A DNA stretch of 64,000 nt from Sapria himalayana (taxonomy: Eukaryota; Streptophyta; Magnoliopsida; Malpighiales; Rafflesiaceae): contig JAREIK010002629.1 of the NCBI GenBank assembly GCA_029783825.1, positions 323,900 to 387,899 of the forward strand. Reading direction: 5' to 3'. The notes beneath the pieces were generated by a model that did not search any database, was not told the origin of the DNA, and saw only the letters and a list, made by a program, of their open reading frames with translations. This document shows positions 10,501 to 21,941 of this stretch, in pieces. The position numbers and the translations under genes were made by a program. How positions within the stretch are numbered: position 1 is the first letter of the stretch; each line of letters begins with the position of its first letter.

Positions 10501-12440
10501 GATGGTACTACTAACTAAGATGTAGCAAATAAATGATTTTCAAGATTATCAAATGAAATAGCCTTAGACTAAATTAGAAAATATGAACATGACAATGAAA
10601 AGTATTGAAAATTAAAATGGATAACTAGCATTATTATTAAAAGAGAAGTGTGTAAATGAGAAACCTAGGTAGGAATATAGCGGTCAACCTAAATAAATTC
10701 TTGTCTATAGTACATAGAAATAGAAAAGAGCAAGAGAGGCAATATGAGGAGCAAGGTGAAATGAAGGAAGTTGTTACTAATAGTGCAGTGACTTTCCCAA
10801 AAATCATGAATCCTTCCAAGATTGATTCAAAAGCGATATAGCCCATTGCTACAATATTTTTTGAGGTTGTGACATCCATTGGATAAAATACCCAACTCAT
10901 ATCTCCATATATGATTGATGGAGAAAGTGAAATGGGGGAGTGAATGAAAACTACGTAAAGTAGTGGAAAGTAGAATATGATGGAGAATGATGCTAAAAAT
11001 ATTTTTTTTCTTAGTTTATCTTTTCTACAAAGATTTATGAAGAGAAAATGAATGAATAGTTTGAGAGATCTATCGATATTTTTTAAAAGCTAGAAGCTTA
11101 CATTTCATTTGCCAATATATTATCCAAAATCCCAAACTTTCTAACATTTATGGAGGATGTAATAAGTAGTAAAAGGAAGTTGAAGACATATGAAGCTATT
11201 AAAATGAAAGAGAAATATAGTGAAATCAATACAAAACTTCCTTAGAAAATTGAAGGATCCAGAAAGTTATATTATGATGTATATGATTGGTGAGCATAGG
11301 TTTTGGATGACACTTTATGATTCATGATTTAATTATCAACTAGATGACTTTAATTGTAGTACAAAAATTGAAATTAAATGAAATCACTCTAACTTCTCTC
11401 TCACTCTAAATGGTTGATCAATCGACTAAGTGTCTAATAAGTATTATTGAAGATATATTAATTAAGGTTGGTGTGCTTATTTTTTGCATAGATTTTTTTG
11501 TGTTGGATATAGAAGAAAAAATATATGCTACATTGATCTTGGGACACAATTTTTAGCTGCTGAACAAACCATGATTGACATGAAGAAAAGAAAGTTTACT
11601 CTTGGAGTGGATGAAGGATATATAATATCCTCTACATAGCAAAGCAACAAGAAGTCGTATTTCAATGCAAATTCTTTGTAAAAGACTACTATCTTGACTA
11701 AGATAAATGAGATGATGTAAAAAAAGAAATCTAGAGGTACAAAAGTGATGGAAAAGAAATTGATAAAAATGAATATCATATAGTCATGACATTATTCAAA
11801 GTGAAGACTCAAGAAAACTATGAAGAAAACTACTCTGAAGATGATGAAAAAAGGAAGCAAAACCCATAATTTCTCTATGAACAATTATGCAAAAAATTGA
11901 CGAGGAAAAATTGAAGAGGAGAAATTGAAGAGGAGAAATTGAAGATTACACATCAAATGAAAGTGGAGGAAAAATTCCAACTAGTGGATGATAAAATGAA
12001 AGATGAAGCCATGGTGAAAATGGATGATATGGAGATTCCTAATAAAGTGGAAAAATTGATAAAACAATGATGAAAGTCATGACTTCTAATAGCATTATGA
12101 CTTTGGAGTTTTAGAAGCTAAAGGTAGAGAAGTCGATGCTCCACACAATACCATTCTAATTATGTTACAGAAAGTAAAATTCAAATTGCAGCCCAATATA
12201 GTTCTAGGAAATTTTAAAAAGTAATGGATTTCATGGAGTAGAAACCCAATGAAGGATGTTCTAAAGAAGCAAGCCGTGAGAATGATACAATTTTGAAAGA
12301 AGAATAAAGAAAAAAAGAGAAAGTGAAGAAATATACTAAAAAGCTAACCTAGGTAGCCGAGATCACCAATTGAGGTATGAACTCATTGATGATCTAGTTA
12401 CGAATATTAAATATTATATTGATTGGGAGGCAACCATAGA
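10500..12440 (+). pseudogene. LTR-A gag C-terminus and protease remnant, copy 2
   Basis: Aligns with 1-1710. Recognisable pieces are LSIVHRNRKEQERQYEEQGE (10690-10760), the protease-preceding block near 11020, KLKDPESYIM near 11255, and TQFLAAEQTMIDMKK with FTLGVDEG at 11545-11630. The last corresponds to the 'RPFLATGRALIDV.KG.LTLRV' end of the Athila/Tat protease. The catalytic DTGA-type motif is not readable. After 12300 a Lys-rich tail is followed directly by GATTGGGAGGCAACC (12423-12437), the sequence normally found after pol. Reverse transcriptase, RNase H and integrase are therefore absent by internal deletion. Many stops. Confidence 0.7.
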
Positions 12441-13480
12441 ATTTTATTTCTACACTGTGTGATTTGATAATCATATGTAGGTACCCATACAAAATATAGT
12501 GATCAATTGATTAACCCTAAAAGTAGTTGTGGTCCTCAAATCCTACCATAAATCTTAACTAACCACATAAAAAGTAGTCACACCATATTGGTACTCAATG
12601 ACACTATAACTCATTCAATAAAAATAATTAATTAGCAGGAGGAAAGTCTATATATGTTTTTTATATAAGTGAGGGATTGATTGCTGTATAATGAATAATG
12701 ATTTAATGTGTGATTTTATTCGATATGCCAGATAATAAATAACATTGACCACTTAGATTGATTCTCATGATATATTTTGGCTAAAATAAATGTTTAATTA
12801 TAATGATTTCACAAAGGATTTTGATGAATAAATGCAAATTAAACAAATGAAATTGACAACTTTTATGAATCTTATTTGAGCATGGTCATATATTTCTTAG
12901 TCTTTCTTATCAAAATATAAATTGGTCTATAAACTTCTCACTTAAATTAAAAGTGAAAAAAAATTCTTTCAACATTATTCACATTCCTTTACATAACTCA
13001 CTGCATGCTTAATAATAACTTGTGTTACCATTCTGTTAAGGGTGACATAGAGCTATGTCACGACATTAAGCTTCTCATGTCAGGATCCATAATAAATTTA
13101 AGTTGAATAACTCAGATATTGCTACTAAAATAAGATTTGATGATGACATAATCAATATAGTATTTCTTATAGCGAGTCAATCTAATATCATGTTCTTAAG
13201 ATATATCAATGTTCTAGGTAACATACTATATTCATGATTAACAAAACCTAAACATTATCTTACTTTATTATTTTCATAATAATGATTAAGTATTGAGTAT
13301 CAACTATTTAAAATAATATTCTTATTGCTAAAGGTTTTACTATTAAGTCACATACTTGATAACATAAGACAAAATCAATTATTCAAGAATCTCATTTAAT
13401 TAGCTCACAATTTGAATTGCTATATAAAATAATAAATATTTCATGTATCAAATACAAATGTGCAGTATCAATGTATATGC
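12441..13480 (+). mobile_element. LTR-A 3' internal region following copy 2
   Basis: Noncoding. The block 12640-12850 (with TTATTCGATATGCCAGATAAT and TGATATATTTTGGCTAAAATAAA) also occurs in P1 at 20160-20400 and in the 24.6-26.4 kb fragment (25560-25760), in the same order. This identifies it as the 3' untranslated part of an LTR-A element. The LTR that should follow is not recognisable. Confidence 0.5.
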
Positions 13481-14159
13481 TATTCGGCTAGGTCATACCA
13501 CCAACATTATATATACATATATATATTCATATGAAAATATATATTTTCTATGGATATAGAAATAAGAATTTAAAATTTTTGTTTATATCGGCCAGGGCCC
13601 CAACTCAATTGGGCCTTGGGCCAACCAAACAAGCCCCAAGGAAAGCCATTCAACCTAATCCAGCCTATCCAACTACCATACGGTTGGTTGGAATTTCCAA
13701 TTTTAAAGAAATTAACATGGAAAGAATTATTTAAATAATAAAAAAATGGAGGGAATTATTTTTAGATTTTCATTTGTTCAGAATTTTAAAACTCAATTTG
13801 TATTTTAATTTGGGTAGAGCTTCAAATTTTATCATGGGTTTAAATTAAATATAAACTAAATGTTAATTTAAAAATGAAAAAATATATATATTTGAGAAAA
13901 TTGAAAATATTGTGTAATTCATTGTGTTTGGAAATGATTGAAATAAAAATTAAAAAATTTAAATAATGAGAAAATTTTATTATTTAATATAGATACAAGA
14001 AAAACTTCAAAATCAAACTTGGTATTCAGGCACCATTCTATTTACTCAAACAAACACTAACTCCCTACTTTCTTTAATCCGCATCATATAAAATGAATCA
14101 AAAAATGGCATATAAATTATCTTGATGTAACAACTAAAAATAAAAAATGAGTGAAATAT
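13481..14159. other. AT-rich spacer with a GC-rich islet
   Basis: Mostly AT-rich DNA with a TA microsatellite (13507-13528). Between about 13590 and 13690 there is a GC-richer patch with GGGCC/GGCCC words (GGGCCTTGGGCCAACC) like those at the ends of plant DNA transposons. It is too short to classify. Confidence 0.4.
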
Positions 14160-15215
14160 AAAATTGAAATCTATAGCAAATACTAAGATGACTAGTAAAT
14201 AGAAGAACAATTTTTCATATGGTTTAATTTCAAGGTCAACTCACTATTATGACTCATATGACTTTCTTTTTTTGAGAGTAAGGGAGACAATTGATCATCT
14301 ACAACTTAGGCATTTGAACTAAAATTTGCATTTGGCTACTAACACTAAATTGTAATGGATAGATAAAGAGAATCTCTATTAAACAAATAGCTGACTAGTA
14401 GAAAACTTTTAATATGTTGCAACCCAAATGCATGTAAATTATGTTCATATGAATTGACACAAGCATACCCTCAAAAATTATAAGAATTATTTCACCATAT
14501 TTAAAATTTGTTGCCACAATCCTACCATAAACTACTCCTCGGTGGCAGATGGCCCGACTAGTGGAGGCATCCATTTTTTCCTACTTTCTCATATTAAGTA
14601 GGAATAGGATGCAATGCAAATTACATCAAATGCAAAACTTAATCAAGAGTCTAGATGGATATCATATATTATATGCACACAAAAAATTCTAACTATTATC
14701 ATTGACTGAAAATATCATTAATGATAGTTATGAAAAGGGAAGGATCACCCGTGTGAATGCTCGCCAATTATAAGCCTCAATGCAGCATTCAAAATCATGA
14801 AAAAAAATATATAAAAGAAGTCATTGTGTGGACTATCAAGCTACAAAAGAAAAATGAAGAATCCCCTAGCCCATACTAATTTTCAACAGACTCAAGTGCA
14901 ATGAATTTTCTCGAAGCTACAAAAGGAAGTAAATAAATGATCATCACTTCTAGAGAATTAAGTGAATAGAAGATAGGAGATAATAATAGTGTATGCTTAT
15001 ACTAATTTTTTCTAGGAAACCATGTCTCATGTGACACGTAGAATGAGTAAGCAAACTAGCACAATCTTGCTAGGGTATGGCCAAGTGTGGGTGAGTATGT
15101 CAGGTATGAATAAATATTGGTGCCTAGTGAATATTGGTTTTGGAAGTGAGAGTAATAAAACATATATTTTTGTTAAAGGGGTGATGTTATGGGTGATTTG
15201 AAATATAATAAATAT
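14160..15215 (+). repeat. Inverted-repeat family arm A
   Basis: A stretch of about 1.05 kb that is present in opposite orientation at 33080-34170. Matching landmarks include 'GAGTAAGCAAACTAGCA...GGGTATGGCCAAG' (15045-15085), 'CATTGAGGCTTATAATTGGCGAGC' in complement (14758-14785) and 'GATGATCAATTGTCTCCC' in complement (14280-14305). Arm A lacks about 120 bases present in the other arm. Both outer ends run into CA/TG and TA microsatellites. It is an unclassified dispersed element; I found no transposase motif. Confidence 0.75.
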
Positions 15216-15372
15216 AGATAAGTTTATACACACACACACACACACACACACATCTAAACATATATATGTTTAAATAAATATACATATATATATATACACA
15301 CACACACACACATATAAATAAACTTATATATATATATATATATAAACATATATACATATATAGATCTATATA
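15216..15372. repeat. CA/TA microsatellite block
   Basis: (CA)n at about 15228-15253 and 15296-15311 interspersed with TATATA and ACATATATA runs to 15372. It lies directly at the end of repeat arm A, like the block beside the other arm at 32800-33075. Confidence 0.9.
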
Positions 15373-15384
15373 TATAGTCTAATT

Positions 15385-15860
15385 TCATTTCTAAAGTTAG
15401 AAACATATTAGAAAAGAAAAGAAAACATTGCTATAAAATTTATATATAGATTAATAATCCGTCACTATTCTAAGGTGCGGATTATTTCAAACTAAATGGA
15501 ATTAGAGACAGAAATTGTAATGGTTTAACTTGTTGTCGCTATTATCACATGAGGATGTTGGAAAATAAAGTTACTTGGCATTTAGTGACTGAAAATTCGT
15601 TTTCTGCAAGTATTTGCAATTGAAAATAATAACTCAAATTATGCTAGAAATGAATTCCATTTCTATTAATGTAGAAACACAACGGATCCATTTCAAATTT
15701 TCACAATGGAATTGAATTCTCTCACTTTTTGAAATGAAAAGTTATTTCGTCACTATTAGACTTTAATGATTTCGACAGTGGAATTTAATTCCTTACTTGT
15801 TTTTGAAATGGAAACTTATTATGTCGTTATTTGATGTTAATAATTTTTTTAAAGAATATT
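15385..15860. repeat. CACTA-like subterminal repeat fragment with 72-bp tandem unit
   Basis: Short words such as ATTTCATTTCTAAAG, GGAATTAGAGACAGAAATTG and TTATTTCGTCACTATTAGAC recur. They resemble the subterminal repeats at the 3' end of CACTA-1 (40560-40876: ATTTAGAGACAAAAATTACATTTC, GGTCACTAATAGTAG). An imperfect 72-bp tandem pair occupies 15698-15842 (TTTCACAATGGAATT... and TTTCGACAGTGGAATTT...). I infer a fragment of a CACTA element end; no terminal CACTA was found. Confidence 0.4.
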
Positions 15861-16615
15861 TCGTACGTTCAAAAATCACTTTAGGGTTTGTGCAAATTTA
15901 TCACCAATATTTCATTGCCTATCCACCTAATCAACATTGCTTTCCTCTATGGTTATGTTTGTAGCCCTATTCATCTTTCAATGATATATGCAATTTAATT
16001 TTTTTCATCATCCCATTTTACTCTGCAGAATTTTATTGAAATGGCAAAGCATTCTAGATTCCACAATAAAGCATTAATTGGTAACCAAGTGTTGAATATC
16101 CTGAATTTTTAGTAAAATCATTACTTATATGCCTAATATTAACAATATTAGGTATATGCATAACTAAATACTGGCCAAATGCAATTTAATTTGTATCCAC
16201 TAAATGTAATAATTAATATGATACAAGTCTGTATAGGGGTATATGCAATCTAGCATATACACAGGCACCTATGATTGTTAAAAAAATATATAGATGATAA
16301 AATGTGAGATTTCTATTTTGGTGCATTCACACGCATTATTCTGATATTACCTCTAGTCTATTTCATCTCAATTAGAAGGATGCCAAGCTAATCTTCATTT
16401 CAAAAATGCACGAACATATCATCACATGATTCGATTGAATCATCGAAACCATACAAATTTAAAAAAAATAAATTGATTTCTCTCATCTACTCTTTATTCT
16501 CTTGACTTTGAGATGGAATAAATAAATTTTTTGGCATTTTTCATCAAATTCATTTCCTTCTCCACTTACAAAAAAAATTGAGCCTGTTATGTATAAATAT
16601 AATTATGTGTGTTTG
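15861..16615. other. Unassigned noncoding DNA with a perfect-loop hairpin
   Basis: AT-rich, no coding signal. At 16126-16158 a 15-base arm TATATGCCTAATATT, a 3-base loop AAC and the arm AATATTAGGTATATG form a hairpin (one G-T pair and one terminal mismatch). Confidence 0.5.
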
Positions 16616-16620
16616 TTTAT

Positions 16621-16647
<27 letters not shown>
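16621..16647. repeat. (AC)n microsatellite
   Basis: About 13 uninterrupted AC units, followed by ATGTATGTATGTGTG. The open frame across it is a repeat artefact. Confidence 0.95.
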
Positions 16648-16651
<4 letters not shown>

Positions 16652-16699
16652 TGTATGTGTGTATATAGTGTTTTTTTTTTGTTTTTTAGAAACACACTT

Positions 16700-16860
16700 T
16701 ATTTAAAACAAAATATATATAGTATGTATTTTGACAAATTTATATCGATGTACTTTAGCATGTTTCTAGACAATATAGGTATATGAGTGTCAATCAACTA
16801 AATATTAAAAAAGTGGGCATTCTCTTCAATTCCATGTCCATATAAGTTGAGGAGAACACA
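16700..16860 (+). repeat. Dispersed repeat shared with 34240-34380
   Basis: The block ATCGATGTACTTTAGCATG...GATATAGGTATATGAGTGTC...AAAGTGGGCATTCTCTTCAAT is repeated in direct orientation at 34260-34375 (ATTCGATATGCTTTAACATG...GATAGGTATGTGAGTGTC...AAAGTAGACATTCTCCTCAAT). Here it lies immediately before the P1 LTR; there it follows repeat arm A'. Unclassified. Confidence 0.65.
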
Positions 16861-16864
16861 TAGT

Positions 16865-18096
16865 AAATTATCTCAAATGAATTCCTCCCCAATATTAGGC
16901 TAAATTAAGGTCTAGGTTTATTATATTTGATTTCAAATGATGGATGATTAATAAATAGTTTTTATGTTTAGATTATATTGTAGTAAGGTTATTGATGAAT
17001 ATGGTAATTACATAGAACTAAAATTAGAATTTTGCTATTAGTGAATTTGTGCACGCTATCATGGTGAATAGTGACAGATAAACCATGAATCACACTTATT
17101 CATAATGGTAGGAAAGAAGTTATAACCATTGTGATCATGATATTAGAAGACAAACTAATATGCTAAAACATGATGTTAAGGTAAGTTGATTGAGTGAGTA
17201 TAGTGTTTACAAAGCCAAAAAATATTACTTTTATAAACTAATTCATTGTGCATGTCTTAGTTGAGCTAACTATTAATTGATATAAGGGTATATTTTCTTA
17301 AGGGTTTCATATTTAGCATACAAGTTTCATGCCATTCTAGTAGATGGTAAAGGTAAACCATGAGAGATGCATGAGTGTAGATGACTTGTAAGATGGTGAC
17401 AATCCTATGAATTTTTTTTTATCATATGATTCCTAACCATGTGATTTGAGGTAAAGTATATATTAATTATACGAGTACAACCCCTATAAAATTTAAAGTG
17501 CAAATAATTTTAATACCACACTAGTTTATATCTTTATGATACTTGAGGTCAAAAAATAAGCATACATACACAAAGTAATGTCAAGGATATTTAATGAGTT
17601 TCATAAAATATATGAATTTGTGAATTGGTGAATGATACTTTTGTAGGGATGATTTATCATTTTAGTATTAAATACTGAGCAGATGGATATGAGGGGACCA
17701 TCATTAGGGTAGACTTAATAGTTAATAACCATTTTATATGCTAGTAGACCAAAATATGATATTTTCATAATAATCCTACTTTTCATTCGATAAACAAGCA
17801 TAACAGCAATCAAGCTATTTAAACAAGTCATCATTTTTAATGAATTATACCAATATTAGAATCTAAGAGTCTTACCAAAAACTTAATCTTATCCTTTCAA
17901 CTAAAATTATAGTTGATTCATTATTGATTGATCAAACTACCTACTTATTCTCTTTGGGATTGATATCTAGATGAAAATCAAGTTTACTAATTATATGACC
18001 GATATATTTGTGGGACTAGTTGGATGAGAAATCATCACCTAGTGAGGTTCTGAGATATTACCTAATCCTAAAATTAGGTAATATAACTAAATCACA
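16865..18096 (+). repeat. 5' LTR of P1 (LTR-A family)
   Basis: About 1.23 kb ending ...AATATAACTAAATCACA just before the primer binding site. It aligns with 21465-24640 (3' LTR, interrupted), 27225-28430, 55100-56297 and 56298-57720, and inverted with 4256-5238 and 63239-64000. The terminal TG is unclear: similarity to the other LTRs starts near AATTATCTCAAATG, and the related copies begin upstream with TGGGAAC, so the left edge may be truncated by the preceding dispersed repeat. Confidence 0.75.
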
Positions 18097-18105
18097 ATAA
18101 GTTTT

Positions 18106-18121
18106 TGGCACCATTATCAGG
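18106..18121 (+). promoter_or_regulatory. Primer binding site of P1 (tRNA-Asp type)
   Basis: TGGCACCATTATCAGG lies nine bases after the LTR. It compares with TGGCGCCGTTGCCGGG, complementary to the 3' end of tRNA-Asp, used by Athila/Tat Ty3-gypsy elements. Differences are mostly C-to-T/G-to-A type, as expected from methylated-cytosine decay. The following TATTATTTAGTTTGGTTAGT is shared with M1 and M2. Confidence 0.8.
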
Positions 18122-18380
18122 TATTATTTAGTTTGGTTAGTTAACTTTCATTATCCTTGAAAAAGATAGTTCTATTTTTAGTAGTTTGGACATTAATATA
18201 TTGATTGTGAACATTGATTTACATTGCTTTTATTGTGTTTTTTATTTGTAACTTTCTTGTTAGTTTTTTTTATTTTATTATTTTAACCACAAATCAACAA
18301 AGTAAAACTCTAGTACTGAGCTAATACCTCAAGACTAAGAAAGTGAGTAAATTAAAAGAGGAAAATTTTGGGAGTAGAAG

Positions 18381-18990
18381 ATGAATGCGCATAGCCCAAT
18401 TTATATGTATGATGAATCCTACTTCTTACCAAGTAGTGATTTATATCTCATACCTAATTACTACTTGAATCAATTCTATTATTAGGACATAGAAATACTG
18501 TGAAAGAAGAAGAAAAAATTAAGACAAGAAATGATTGCATTTGAGAGTCTTTATCCAATATCTATATATTTATTTGAAGATATAATCACCTAGATTCTAA
18601 TTGAGATAAGAAGAGTGAACTAGGTAGAAGAAGAGATGATAAAATAACTTTAACTAACTTAAAGACACTAACTTGGGTATGCTTAAAGAAAGTGCTCATT
18701 AGAACTTCCAAAAGCTAAACTAAATGTGATAAGTTGTTAGAAAAAAGTCAAGGAAGTTGAAGGACCTATGACATATCATAATGTCATGGTCAAAATAGAA
18801 TGAAAAGATTTAGGCATTTAATACCAATTATCTATGTGGAAGCTATAGTTAAGGCAATGTTCTATATGGTATTGATGATTGTATTGAAAATACAATGAGA
18901 AATGAGGTAAAAGATTACATAGAGAAGTTGGCTTGTACTATAGAAATTATAGATGAAGTGATTACTTTAGCAAATGTCTAACTACCGATG
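18381..18990 (+). pseudogene. LTR-A leader ORF remnant (P1)
   Basis: Starts MNAHSPIYMYDE, then YFLPSSDLYLIPNYYLNQFY before the first stop. Later in-frame pieces (LPKAKLNVISC, GPMTYHNVMVKIE) match the open 3368-3679 frame of M1. A stop after about 36 codons and later stops make it non-functional. There is no recognised domain. Confidence 0.45.
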
Positions 18991-19299
18991 CTTAACATAA
19001 AGCTACTTGGGAGGCAACCCAAAAAGTATTTTTTTTGTTATTTTTTGAATACACATCACACCTAATACTAATACATAATAAAATCACACACAAAAATGGA
19101 TCATAGATTCAAACCTAGATGTGATTCTTACCAAATTAGGCTCAAAGCAATGACAACCATTTTAGCACCCTACCTTTTTTCAAAATAAATGTGTAAAGTC
19201 ATGACTTTGTGCAGCTATTAAAGTAAAATTGGGAAGGATAAAAGTGCTAAAATTCACAAGTGCTTTTCCCTCCCAATTCCAAAAAAAAATCTAAGCTCC

Positions 19300-19860
19300 A
19301 ACACCTCGAAGTTCAATGCAACCATGGAGGAGGGCTTGCAATTAAAGCAATGAGGGAAGGGAGGCACTGCAAAGTTGAGTAGCAAAGCAAAAAAAAAAAT
19401 GACCATGGTCTAATGCTACCAAAGTTTTGCAAAAAATCATGGCACTCATGGTAGCTTTTCTATCGACATGAGCAAAAAATAGATAGTTTTAATTTTTGAA
19501 AAAAAAAAGCATTATAAGAAAGTAAGGTTTCATGAAGTTTATCTCCTCTTTCCAATAAACTTTAAAAAAGAATGATTAAAGTTTATTTTGCACCCATATA
19601 GAAAGGAGAAATGTATCATTTGTATGAGAATTCTATGTTGATCTTGAAAATTGAGAAGAAAAAAAATGCTATATGAGATAAATTCTAACACATTTTATAA
19701 GAAGATTATTAATAAATTACTTGGATTTCAAGTATCTGGAGATAACATACCCATGAAATCTCTAAAAATACAACCCAACTCCAAAGCAATCACAAATATC
19801 TTGATGAGTGGAAAAGGTGAATCGAGAATGCATATTAAAGGCATATAGTTTTAAGTGTAA
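19300..19860 (+). pseudogene. LTR-A 3' accessory ORF remnant (P1)
   Basis: Third copy of the accessory frame. Readable parts are MREGRHCKVE near 19350, HIERRNVSFV near 19595, and FIRRLLINYLDFKYLEITYP at 19692-19751, with PKQSQIS.WVEKVNRE following. The arrangement resembles the post-pol ORF of Athila/Tat elements; the identity is inferred. The 65-codon open frame at 19651-19848 is out of frame with part of it and is not meaningful. Confidence 0.4.
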
Positions 19861-20759
19861 TAGAATCTTTTGAAGGCGTATTTAACACCATTGAAAGAAG
19901 ACAAGAGGTGTTTCATGATGTCAGGGCAAAGATATTGGATTTAACAGCAACAAACAAAAGAAATTCAGAGAAACCATCAACTTTTATGTCATCATTTGAA
20001 TATTCTAGAGTACATTTCCTTTTTAAAAAGTTTGATTCTAAAGGAGAGTCATACTAACAACCTTCATCACCTTATTTACTTGTATTTTTTTATTTTTCTC
20101 ATGAGTTTCCATGGATATTGTGCTATTTTAATCATATTATGTTGATGTTGTCTATGATATATTAAATATTATATTTTTTTATTGAGGGGAGTAATTGGCT
20201 TGGGAAAAGTAATCACTTTAGTATGAAAGTTTATTCGATATACCATACCAGATAATACTAATTTTTTGGTCATTATGTATGATATATTTGTATAGAAAAA
20301 AGGCTTTAAGTAGAACCAATGTTAAGATTTAGTTTTGATAGTTTATGATGAATAATAGTCAAATTAGGTAATTTTTATGTGAAATTTGAGATTTGGTGGA
20401 TTTGTTGAGAATGAGGGGAGAAAAAAGGCAAGTAAAGTTTTTATATTTATTATGTTATGACTTTGTTATATTAAATTAAGCTATATGTTAGTTACAACAT
20501 TCATTCTTAGCTGAAGCTATACACAAATAAACATGATGATCATTGTATGACATGACTCTACAACCTTGTTTTCAAAATTATTTTACTGTGCAACATATTT
20601 TTTTCAGCTACAAACTTTCCTAGAGTCTCATTTACACTAGCTTTTAATAATTTTAATGGTTGCAAAATTAATTTTATATCATAACAACTAAATATCCCAC
20701 TAGTGCAAAAAGTCACTACATCCTTCAACATCTTACTTTCTTGATTATAGAACAACCAT

Positions 20760-21180
20760 GCCTAAGGCAAAAATAACAATTCTTCTCTAGTGTCATTTTA
20801 TTTAGCTATAGAAAGTTTCATAGAGAAATACTCGAGCCATAACTGTGTCAAGGGTCATGACTTTTTTTCTATTAAGAACTAACCAAAGTTGTAGCATATT
20901 CCAGCAGCATGAGTTTAGGTTATAGAGATGAATTACACAAGCCACATCCATTTATAATATTACAACTTAGTGTTACAAAGGTGAAGTGCACAACCATGGT
21001 CATTCCTAGTGTTATGTTCATTTGATACAAGAAAGACACCAGGGTCATGGAATTCTAAAGTTATAAATAGACCAAAAATTATGCTTATTCTAAATGTCAT
21101 GATTTTATGTTTCAAACATGAAAAGATGGAGCCATGGCACTCCATACAGTCTTAGCTTTCCACTTAAAGTTTGCACCCAA
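20760..21180 (-). repeat. LTR-A-associated 57-bp-type degenerate repeat tract 2
   Basis: The minus strand contains words of the 57-bp consensus: TTTCTTGTATCAAATGAAC (21050-21032), AGGAATGACCATGG (21009-20996) and GTCATGACCC (20861-20852). It lies just upstream of the P1 3' LTR, the same relative place as tract 3 in P4. Confidence 0.55.
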
Positions 21181-21941
21181 TCATGCAAGTATAAACGTGT
21201 AAAATGAGAGGTTTTAAAAATAATTATAGAGTATGAGAAAGGAGATAAAAAATAAAATTTTTGGGAGCAATTTTCTACCAAACAGAATGGAGATCAACAA
21301 GCAAATAGGTGATACAAGACATAAGCATAAATGCTAGGAGGCATAATTTTTGGCACTACCTAGGGACAAATAAGAGCACATGAAAGAATATTGTGAGTTT
21401 AGGGTTTGGTTCCGAGATTTCCTTGAGGGTTATCATTGGGAACCCAAAATTCTATAAGATATATTTTAAATTATCCCATATAAATTCCTTCCTAATATTA
21501 GGCTAAATTGAGGTCTAGGGTTGTTGTATTTAATTACATGTGATGAATGACTAATGATTGGTTTTGATTTTAAAATTTTGTTATGGTTTGATTATTGATG
21601 AATATGGTATTTATGTAGAACTAAAATTAAGATGTTACTATTGGTAAGTTTATATAAATTATCATGGAGAATAGTGATAGGAAATCCACAAAACAAGCTT
21701 ATACATATGGCATGGTTAGGAAGGAAGTGAAAGCCTTTTTTATTGTGGTGCACAAGATAGACCTATAGATCAAAACTAAATATTAAGGTATATTAATCGT
21801 GCAAGTATGCTGCTTATAAAACCAAAAAAATAAATGATTTTATAAGTCAATCTATTATGAATGACTTAGATGAACTGATCCTCAATTGATATAAAAGTTT
21901 TATAAAATATTTTTTATGAATTTCACCGCTTGTGTGTGAGT

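Larger units (their letters stand above)
18122..21436 (+). mobile_element. LTR-A element P1, internal region (gag-pol deleted)
   Basis: Order: leader; leader ORF remnant (18381-18990, starts MNAHSPIYMYDE); post-pol motif ACTTGGGAGGCAACCCAAAA (19002-19021); untranslated DNA; accessory ORF remnant (about 19300-19860, with FIRRLLINYLD); the 20160-20450 block shared with other copies; and a 57-bp-type repeat tract in minus orientation (20760-21180). No gag zinc knuckle, protease, reverse transcriptase or integrase motif is present. With an LTR on each side this is the most complete LTR-A derivative in the window. Confidence 0.72.
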
